Shown: piece after piece, positions 1 to 4,324 of the stretch
Numbering within the stretch: position 1 is the first letter of the stretch
Layout of the letters: each line of letters starts with the position of its first letter
Assembly: GCA_945871545.1 (NCBI GenBank)
Contig: CAMBWJ010000117.1
Span: forward strand, 1 to 6,376
DNA length: 6,376 nt
Source: an uncultured Clostridia bacterium
GTDB lineage: Bacteria; Bacillota_A; Clostridia; Christensenellales; Aristaeellaceae
Direction: 5' to 3'
Made by a program: the position numbers and the translations under genes
Notes under the pieces: generated by a model
The model's database searches: none
What the model was told of the DNA's origin: nothing
What the model saw: the letters and a program-made list of their open reading frames with translations, nothing else

Positions 1-1
1 C

Positions 2-490
2 TTAATTTATCGGAATGATCTTCACATTGCCGCTCTGCACGCCCGTTTCCCTGCAAACCAGGTCCAGTATGACGCTGCACTCCTGCTGGGTAACCAGCTC
101 CGCACGCAGCAGCACATTCACCGAATCGCTCTGCACCGTGACCACAGGATCGTCAAAGCCCCGCAGCGTGAGCAAACCCTCCAGCGTGAGCTCGTGCTCC
201 TCGCGGCTGCACATCTCCATCAGCTGGCGCTGCGCGAGGGCCGCGATCTCCGCCTCAGTTCCGTCGCCGTGCACGATTTCGTTCAGCTGCGCCTTCTGCA
301 TCGCGCGCAGCTGCTCCCTCTCCGTGCGGAAGGTAGCAACCGCGTCCTCCTCCTGCACCGCCGCGTTCACTGGAGCGACGGGCACATTCACACTGCTGCA
401 GCCCATCCACCAGCCCACTGCCGCCATCGCCAGCGAGAGCACGATGAGTCCCACTACACCTTTAATCCTGCCCAGGCGCCGCGCTGCCAT
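2..490 (-). CDS. spoIIIAH: Stage III sporulation protein AH (SpoIIIAH), compact
   Basis: This is a 162-residue protein, complete, with its TAA stop at bases 4-2. In the Bacillus model SpoIIIAH is a mother-cell membrane protein whose outer domain binds forespore SpoIIQ and forms a ring in the intermembrane space. A basic N-terminus is followed by one membrane segment (about residues 11-31). A charged helix with the family pattern FRTEREQLR (54-62) and QLNEIV (68-73) comes next, then a C-terminal ring-building domain (about 93-162) containing LEGLLTLRGF (103-112), the strand SVNVLLRA (123-130) and the ending NVKIIPIN. The Bacillus subtilis protein is about 218 residues, so this one is short, mainly between the membrane segment and the outer domain. 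The ATG lies 10 bases after the spoIIIAG stop, behind an AGGTGAAGG-like ribosome site. It is the last gene of the operon visible here. The family assignment is very secure. Confidence 0.95.
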   Translation of the reverse strand: MAARRLGRIKGVVGLIVLSLAMAAVGWWMGCSSVNVPVAPVNAAVQEEDAVATFRTEREQLRAMQKAQLNEIVHGDGTEAEIAALAQRQLMEMCSREEHELTLEGLLTLRGFDDPVVTVQSDSVNVLLRAELVTQQECSVILDLVCRETGVQSGNVKIIPIN

Positions 491-500
491 CTGCCTTCAC

Positions 501-830
501 CTACCTCACAATCTCGATCTGACTGAGCTCCAGGTCCGTCAGCGCCTGCACGGCGCGTTGCAAGCGCAGCATAACCGCCACATTCTCCGCGCCGCTGGCA
601 ACCACCACCACGCCCGTGCATTCGCCGCTGTCGTCCCGGGCGATCATCACGTGCACGCGCCCCGCGCCGTCGATCTTCGACAGGATGCGCTGCATGCGCG
701 CCTCCTCGTCGCTGGCGGTACTTCCCCCGCCGCTTCCCAGGGCGATCAGGATCAGGATGCAGACGAGCGCGATCAGAATGGTTGGCTCCAGCCAGCGCGC
801 GGCCCGGATTGTCTCGAACAGCTGCTTCAA
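501..830 (-). CDS. spoIIIAG: Minimal stage III sporulation protein AG (SpoIIIAG)
   Basis: This is a 109-residue protein. SpoIIIAG in Bacillus (about 229 residues) assembles a large ring between the mother cell and forespore membranes. One membrane segment (about residues 16-32) is followed by a Gly/Ser linker and a helix ending in RILSKIDGAGRV (48-59). Then come the strand VHVMIA, a very short turn (DDSGEC, 66-71), the strand TGVVVVASGAE (72-82), a helix LRLQRAVQALTD (88-99) and a final strand IEIVR. This is the alpha-beta-beta-alpha-beta ring-building fold with conserved clostridial wording (GVVVVA.GA, AVQAL.D). The long insertion between the first two strands, which forms the beta-triangle in Bacillus SpoIIIAG, is missing. 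The start is a TTG: an in-frame TGA lies three codons upstream, and no other start precedes the membrane segment. A GAGGGTGAGG purine run serves as ribosome site. It begins 12 bases after the spoIIIAF stop. Confidence 0.93.
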   Translation of the reverse strand: MKQLFETIRAARWLEPTILIALVCILILIALGSGGGSTASDEEARMQRILSKIDGAGRVHVMIARDDSGECTGVVVVASGAENVAVMLRLQRAVQALTDLELSQIEIVR

Positions 831-842
831 GCGACCTCACCC

Positions 843-1013
843 TCATCCGTTCAGCATCCGCCACGCGCCGCAGACCGCCGTCACCGTCACGGCAGCGATC
901 CGCAGTCCCAGCGCCAGGCGAATTGCCGGAAAGAATCTGCTCTGCCGGGTCAGCTGCTCGCAGATCGCCGCCGCCATGCACAGGGCCGAGACCGTTGTGA
1001 GAAACTGTTTCAC
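843..1013 (-). CDS. spoIIIAF: Very short SpoIIIAF, membrane part only
   Basis: This 56-residue protein was read by hand on the minus strand from a GTG at 1013 to a TGA at 845-843. It sits exactly where spoIIIAF belongs, between AE and AG. It has two hydrophobic segments: about residues 4-20 (LTTVSALCMAAAI) and about 36-51 (GLRIAAVTVTAVCGAW). They are separated by a basic/polar loop with FFPAIRLALGL, which resembles the loop between the two membrane helices of normal SpoIIIAF. Bacillus SpoIIIAF is about 206 residues, and its C-terminal part is a soluble ring-building domain that is wholly absent here. Only 12 bases lie between its stop and the spoIIIAG start, so the domain has not simply moved into another frame. 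The GTG is supported by a strong AGGAGGG site at 1027-1021, seven bases upstream, which overlaps the AE stop. The assignment rests on position, topology and loop wording. A different small membrane protein replacing AF is possible but less likely. Confidence 0.82.
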   Translation of the reverse strand: MKQFLTTVSALCMAAAICEQLTRQSRFFPAIRLALGLRIAAVTVTAVCGAWRMLNG

Positions 1014-1020
1014 CGTCCAT

Positions 1021-1027
1021 CCCTCCT
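1021..1027 (-). promoter_or_regulatory. Ribosome-binding site of spoIIIAF
   Basis: AGGAGGG on the minus strand overlaps the TAG stop of spoIIIAE (1028-1026) and lies 7 bases before the GTG at 1013. It decides the start of the short spoIIIAF. The nearby ATG at 1019-1017 is only two bases from the site and opens a different frame with no family resemblance. Confidence 0.75.
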
Positions 1028-2138
1028 AGCCCAGCAGCGCGCGCCCCGCAGCCATCGACGCGCCCAGCAGGATCATGCCCAGCGTGAGCGCCGCCGCGCA
1101 GAGCATCAGCAGCATCTGGCACACCCCCGCTGCCTGCTCCGCCGCCCGTGCCGCACGCTTCTCCCCCAGCGTGTCCAGCAGCACCGAGTGCAGGTTCAGC
1201 ATCAGCATCGCCGCCGCCGTGCGCAGCATGGGCTGCAGGCCCAGCGCCAGCAGCAGCACAACGCCGCTCACGCCCACCGCGTTTTTGGCGATCAGGATCC
1301 CCGCGACGTAACTGTCCCATGCGTCGGACACGCCGCTGCCGATCACCGAGGTCACGCTGTCCACCGCGTACTTTGCCGTGCGCACCGCCACGCCGTCCAT
1401 GCCGGACGCGACCGTGCCCTGAATCGCCGTGAGTGCCGTGAACAGCGTAATGGCAAGCCCCGCACCCCAGTTCGTTGCCTTGCGCATCAGGCGGCAGGCC
1501 CGGCTCAGGTCGATGGCCTCGCTCAGGTTCCCGGCTACGGCGACGGCCAGCGTGTACCGGCACAGCGGAAGGCCGTACTTCAGCAGCACGTCCTCCACCG
1601 CGCCGCCCACCAGCGCTGCCATCGGGGAGAGCAGCGCCGCGCCGTTGGTCATGCCCGCCGCCGTCATCAGCGCCGCGAGGGGCGGTGCGACCGCGTCTGC
1701 GAAGCCCCCGACCCGCCGCATGCAGGCCTCCACGCCCACCATGCCGTTCAGTACCAGCCGCATCATGCCCAGCATCAGCGTGCACAGCAGCAGAAAGCGC
1801 GCGCCCTCGCTCCCGCCATTCCCCTCCGGAAGCGCACAGCGCAGCGTCGCCAGCAGCAGTGCCGGTGCGATCAGTGCCCCGCAGGCGCGCAGCGCCTCCC
1901 GCAGCGCGGTCAGCGCCCGATCCCGAAGCCGGGCAAGCAGCTCGTCCGCAGACGCAAGCTCCCCCTGCGCAGCGTCCTGCACCACCTGCTTGAGATCCAG
2001 CTCCGGCGCGACCTCCCCGGCGAACTCCTCCAATCCGCCCAGATCCGCCGCATCCAGCGCGCGGTTCACCGCCTCCTCCGCTATGCAGCTCCCGCATAGG
2101 ATCAGCAGGCACAGCAGCACAAGGATCCCCCGCCTCAT
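1026..2138 (-). CDS. spoIIIAE: Stage III sporulation protein AE (SpoIIIAE)
   Basis: This is a 370-residue polytopic membrane protein (Bacillus SpoIIIAE is about 399). In the model it is part of the membrane base of the mother cell-forespore channel. The N-terminus (MRRG then LVLLCLLILCGSCIA, to about residue 20) looks like a signal peptide or first membrane segment. It is followed by an amphipathic acidic stretch (21-75) rich in Glu/Asp and Leu. Several hydrophobic segments follow at about 84-100, 115-135, 147-180, 224-240, 276-302 and 338-360. Family-typical wording includes LPLCRYTLAVAVAGNL (190-205), AVDSVTSVIGSGVSDAWDS (258-276) and AKNAVGVSGVV (284-294). The ATG overlaps the spoIIIAD stop (ATGA), with GGAG eight bases upstream, and the stop TAG overlaps the ribosome site of spoIIIAF. 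An open frame extends further upstream, but that is read-through of GC-rich AD sequence and not part of the gene. Confidence 0.95.
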   Translation of the reverse strand: MRRGILVLLCLLILCGSCIAEEAVNRALDAADLGGLEEFAGEVAPELDLKQVVQDAAQGELASADELLARLRDRALTALREALRACGALIAPALLLATLRCALPEGNGGSEGARFLLLCTLMLGMMRLVLNGMVGVEACMRRVGGFADAVAPPLAALMTAAGMTNGAALLSPMAALVGGAVEDVLLKYGLPLCRYTLAVAVAGNLSEAIDLSRACRLMRKATNWGAGLAITLFTALTAIQGTVASGMDGVAVRTAKYAVDSVTSVIGSGVSDAWDSYVAGILIAKNAVGVSGVVLLLALGLQPMLRTAAAMLMLNLHSVLLDTLGEKRAARAAEQAAGVCQMLLMLCAAALTLGMILLGASMAAGRALLG

Positions 2139-2518
2139 GCCAGCAGCTCCGCGATGCGCTCCATGATCTCGGCGGCGGCGGGCAGCGCCGAGGCGACCAC
2201 GCCGATGCGCACGCCCACGTCGATCCGGTGCGCCAGCGCGCCCTCGCCCGCGTCCCGGCAGATGTCCGACGCGAACTCCGCGATCACGGCAATGCCGCAG
2301 ATCTTCACAAGGTACAGCTGCTGCGCTTCCCCCTGCGCATAGTCCTCCAGGGTCTTCAGTGCCCGGGAGAACGCGCCCAGATCCGCGCCGGAGAGCATCA
2401 GTGCCGCCACGCCCGCAGCCATCGCCACCGCCGCGGCCATCTGCGGGTGCGCCGCGCGCAGCGTCATGCAGATCAGCGCCGCCGACAGGCACAGCACCAG
2501 TATGCGCAGAACCTGCAT
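2135..2518 (-). CDS. spoIIIAD: Stage III sporulation protein AD (SpoIIIAD)
   Basis: This is a 127-residue membrane protein, close to the roughly 130 residues usual for SpoIIIAD. In the model it joins AB, AC and AE in the membrane base of the channel. It has hydrophobic segments at about residues 4-20, 27-43, 68-82 and 102-116. The family hallmark is very clear at 71-93: VKICGIAVIAEFASDICRD, then AGEG. The start ATG shares one base with the spoIIIAC stop (TGATG), and no good Shine-Dalgarno sequence is visible just before it. Translation therefore probably depends on ribosomes finishing spoIIIAC. At its other end the stop overlaps the spoIIIAE ATG as ATGA. Nothing appears missing or broken. Confidence 0.95.
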   Translation of the reverse strand: MQVLRILVLCLSAALICMTLRAAHPQMAAAVAMAAGVAALMLSGADLGAFSRALKTLEDYAQGEAQQLYLVKICGIAVIAEFASDICRDAGEGALAHRIDVGVRIGVVASALPAAAEIMERIAELLA

Positions 2519-2715
2519 CAGTCAAAGCCGAACATCACCCGGATGCTCTCGAAAAACTCCGACACCATGCCCACCACCATCATCAGCACCACGATCAGCC
2601 CCGCCATCGTGGCCAGCGTGGCCATGTCCTCCCGGCCCGCGCGCTTGAGCAGCAGGGAGATCACCGTGACCAGGATGCCGATCGCGCCGATCTTGAACAC
2701 GAAGTCAATCTCCAT
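2518..2715 (-). CDS. spoIIIAC: Stage III sporulation protein AC (SpoIIIAC)
   Basis: This is a 65-residue protein with two membrane helices (about residues 8-24 and 34-52) joined by a short polar loop KRAGREDMATLA (25-36), the usual wording of clostridial SpoIIIAC. The family is normally 64-68 residues. With SpoIIIAD it belongs to the membrane base of the channel. The ATG at 2715 was chosen because GAGGTGA lies five to six bases before it and the resulting start MEIDFVFKIG matches the family. A GTG two codons earlier (2721) is possible, but it lies inside that ribosome site. The gene follows the spoIIIAB stop by seven bases, and its own stop overlaps the spoIIIAD start. Confidence 0.93.
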   Translation of the reverse strand: MEIDFVFKIGAIGILVTVISLLLKRAGREDMATLATMAGLIVVLMMVVGMVSEFFESIRVMFGFD

Positions 2716-2722
2716 ATTCACC

Positions 2723-3226
2723 TCAAACGATCAGAATGCACAGGGCGATGCCCACCAGCGCGCCCAGCGCTGTGTAGGTCTTGGATGCGTCGCTGAAGCT
2801 CTTGCGCGCCTGACTCTGCGCCTCTTCCAATTGGGCGATGCAGTCGGAGAACAGCTCCATCTGCTCCTCGCGGCCGCTGCCGCCCAGGCGCTGAAAGAAG
2901 CCGTCCAGCAGCCGCAGATCGTCCTCCGTGAGGCAATCCAGCATGCAGCCGCGCTTCGTCGCGGCGGCGCGCAGCTCCTCCCAGCACTCCCGAAGGCCGC
3001 AGTCCTCCCGCAGTGCATTGCCCAGATCCCGGAACAGCCGCGAATCGGACTTGCGCAAGAGGATCCCCAGCGGCTCCATGGAGTTGAGCATGCGCAGCCT
3101 CAGCACGCGCATGGCCGCCAGCAGCTCCCCCAGCAGCTCGAACCTGCGCCTGCGCGCGTTGGAGAGCATCCTGCCCGTGCCTGCGCCCGCGATCAGGATG
3201 ATCGAGAGCAGTATCCCTTTCAGCAT
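2723..3226 (-). CDS. spoIIIAB: Stage III sporulation protein AB (SpoIIIAB)
   Basis: This 167-residue protein is almost the length of Bacillus SpoIIIAB (about 171). It has an N-terminal membrane segment (about residues 4-19) and a helical body of charged and Leu-rich repeats (25-148). The body includes LGELLAAMRVLRLRML (32-47), the acidic TEDDLRLLDGFFQRLGGSGR (100-119) and EEQMELFSDCIAQLEEAQ (120-137). A second hydrophobic stretch closes the protein (153-167). The shape and the LG.SGREEQ.......... IAQLE pattern recall the type II secretion GspF-like fold assigned to this family, and its expected role is a platform in the channel base beside the ATPase SpoIIIAA. The ATG overlaps the last seven bases of spoIIIAA and has GGGGAGGAA as ribosome site. 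A longer open frame upstream is spoIIIAA sequence in the wrong frame. Confidence 0.94.
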   Translation of the reverse strand: MLKGILLSIILIAGAGTGRMLSNARRRRFELLGELLAAMRVLRLRMLNSMEPLGILLRKSDSRLFRDLGNALREDCGLRECWEELRAAATKRGCMLDCLTEDDLRLLDGFFQRLGGSGREEQMELFSDCIAQLEEAQSQARKSFSDASKTYTALGALVGIALCILIV

Positions 3227-4101
3227 TCGATTTCCTCCCCGCTCACACAATCGTAAATTGCCCGGACGCGCCCCGGCGGCGGCCCCAGCAGCACCATGCG
3301 GTCGAACACGCCCTCCCGAAGAACCGCCGCCAGGCTCTCCCGGCGCAGCGCATCTGCAAATCCAGCGGCATGGGCCGTGGCGAGCACCGAAGCGCCGCAC
3401 CTGCGCGCGTCCAGCAGGGCCGCCGCGTCCGCTGCATCGCCGATCTCGTCTGCCGCCAGCAGCTGCGGTGCGCACGTGCGGATCAGCAGCGGCAGCGCCA
3501 GCGCCTTCGGACAGCCGTCCATCACATCCGTGCGCGGCCCCACGTCCATCTGGGGAATCCCCTCCCAGCAGGCCGCAAGCTCGCGCCGCTCATCCGCGAC
3601 GGCCACGTTCCAGCCGGACGCGGAGGCGATGCGAATGAGATCCCGCAGCAGCGTCGTCTTTCCCATGCCCGGCGGCGACAGGATCAGCGCGCTGGTCAGG
3701 CCCTTGCCAAAGAGCAGCTTCGCCAGCGCATCGCCGCAGCCCCTGATCTCGCGGGGAATGCGGATGCACAGCGACGCGACCTCCGACACGCTCTGTATCG
3801 CGCCGGAGCGGACGCTGATCTTTCCGCACACCCCCACGCGCAGACCGCCCTGCGCCGTGAAGTATCCCTGCTTCAATTCCTCCTCGAAGGCGTAGAGGCT
3901 GTCCCCGCAGAGGCGGCGGATGATCCTGTGCAGGGCGGCGGCGTCCAGAACCGGACCGGCAAGCTCCGTTCCGTCCAGCCTGCACAGCCGCGTCTTCTGC
4001 CCACAGCGCAGGCGCAGCTCCGATACGCTGTCCGCCTCCCTGCGCAGCAGCGCGCCGGTCTCTCCGCCGAGGCAGTCCGCCAGCCTGTCCACCGCCGCCA
4101 T
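3220..4101 (-). CDS. spoIIIAA: Stage III sporulation protein AA ATPase (SpoIIIAA)
   Basis: This 293-residue ATPase is the first gene of the operon (Bacillus SpoIIIAA is about 307). The family resembles the secretion ATPases of type II/IV systems and is thought to energise the mother cell-forespore channel from the mother-cell cytoplasm. The N-terminal domain (1-130) includes SELRLRCGQ (27-35) and YFTAQGGLRVGVCGK (80-94). The ATPase domain has the Walker A SPPGMGKTTLLRDLIR (142-157), DERRE (170-174), the family motif GPRTDVMDGCPKA (188-200), the Walker B LLAADEIG (214-221) and ATAHA (241-245). All expected catalytic residues are present: K148, T149, D218 and E219. The ATG at 4101 is preceded by a perfect AGGAGGTG five bases away. 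The stop overlaps the start of spoIIIAB. It is intact and probably expressed in the mother cell. Confidence 0.96.
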   Translation of the reverse strand: MAAVDRLADCLGGETGALLRREADSVSELRLRCGQKTRLCRLDGTELAGPVLDAAALHRIIRRLCGDSLYAFEEELKQGYFTAQGGLRVGVCGKISVRSGAIQSVSEVASLCIRIPREIRGCGDALAKLLFGKGLTSALILSPPGMGKTTLLRDLIRIASASGWNVAVADERRELAACWEGIPQMDVGPRTDVMDGCPKALALPLLIRTCAPQLLAADEIGDAADAAALLDARRCGASVLATAHAAGFADALRRESLAAVLREGVFDRMVLLGPPPGRVRAIYDCVSGEEIEC

Positions 4102-4106
4102 CCTCC

Positions 4107-4114
4107 CACCTCCT
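4107..4114 (-). promoter_or_regulatory. Strong ribosome-binding site of spoIIIAA
   Basis: AGGAGGTG on the minus strand, five bases before the ATG at 4101, is a full-length match to the 16S 3' end. It fixes the spoIIIAA start and is the strongest such site in the operon. Confidence 0.8.
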
Positions 4115-4126
4115 CCGGTACAAACT

Positions 4127-4155
4127 ATTCTTATGGCGAATGCCTCCCATTCTGA
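4127..4155 (-). promoter_or_regulatory. Candidate sigma-E-like promoter of spoIIIA
   Basis: On the minus strand, TCAGAAT (4155-4149) and CATAAGAAT (4135-4127) are separated by 13 bases. This partly resembles the sigma-E pattern (-35 about KMATATT, -10 about CATACAAT). It would start the transcript about 20-25 bases before the spoIIIAA ATG. spoIIIA is a mother-cell sigma-E operon in Bacillus, which is why this pattern was sought. The -35 match is poor, so this is only a candidate. Confidence 0.3.
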
Positions 4156-4173
4156 ACCTGTAATTCACCTGCG

Positions 4174-4189
4174 CGGGGAATTTTCCCCG
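4174..4189. repeat. Inverted repeat 1 in the divergent intergenic region
   Basis: CGGGGAA and TTCCCCG flank a two-base centre (TT), giving a near-perfect 16-base dyad. It has no T-run that would make it a terminator on either strand, and no gene ends here. It is better read as a possible protein-binding site than as an RNA hairpin, because a two-base loop is too tight for the full stem. Confidence 0.5.
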
Positions 4190-4193
4190 GGAT

Positions 4194-4210
4194 TTGCACG
4201 CAAGGTGCAA
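4194..4210. repeat. Inverted repeat 2 in the divergent intergenic region
   Basis: TTGCAC and GTGCAA flank GCAAG, a 17-base dyad lying four bases from inverted repeat 1. An alternative, smaller dyad TTGC-AC-GCAA overlaps its left half. The shape is operator-like. It lies about 66 bases upstream of the branching enzyme -35 box and about 40 bases upstream of the spoIIIA promoter candidate, so it could act on either gene. No regulator can be named from the sequence. Confidence 0.5.
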
Positions 4211-4275
4211 GCATGGGATCCATCCACCTGCGCAACGCCCCAAAAATAAAAATTGCAGGAGAAGCCCATTTTAAC

Positions 4276-4304
4276 TTTGCATTTTCCAATTCTCATGATA
4301 TAAT
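4276..4304 (+). promoter_or_regulatory. Extended -10 sigma-A type promoter of glgB
   Basis: TTTGCA (4276-4281) is a 4/6 match to the -35 box. After a 17-base spacer comes a perfect TATAAT (4299-4304), preceded by TG one base upstream (4296-4297), an extended -10 element. It lies in the most AT-rich stretch of the window (about 4237-4305). Transcription should begin near 4311, only about 14 bases before the glgB ATG. Confidence 0.75.
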
Positions 4305-4309
4305 CAGAT

Positions 4310-4316
4310 GGGGGTG
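4310..4316 (+). promoter_or_regulatory. Ribosome-binding site of glgB
   Basis: GGGGGTG ends 8 bases before the ATG at 4325. It is a moderate match to the anti-Shine-Dalgarno sequence. It overlaps the predicted transcription start, so the site would sit at the very 5' end of the message. Confidence 0.5.
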
Positions 4317-4324
4317 TATAACTT

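Noticed and set aside
398..400. Possible lipoprotein Cys in SpoIIIAH after the membrane segment (WMGC, Cys31)
   Set aside because: The -3 position is Trp, which does not fit a lipobox, and SpoIIIAH is known as a single-pass membrane protein.
1026..1028. Possible read-through of the AE stop TAG into in-frame spoIIIAF
   Set aside because: The two genes do share a frame, separated by TAG and four codons, but spoIIIAF has its own strong ribosome site and GTG start. Nothing suggests recoding.
15..2099. A 694-codon open frame on the plus strand opposite spoIIIAE-AH
   Set aside because: It is rich in Arg, Ala, His and Gln with no domain wording, and it runs antisense to five well-recognised genes. 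Such frames arise from the GC-rich third positions of the real genes.
454..2112. A 552-codon minus-strand frame across AE, AF and AG
   Set aside because: It is a shifted frame of the same strand, dominated by Gly, Ala and Arg. The genes in the correct frames show clear family motifs.
4174..4189. The GC-rich dyad as an intrinsic terminator
   Set aside because: It has a two-base centre and no T-run on either strand, and it lies between divergent gene starts where no transcript ends.
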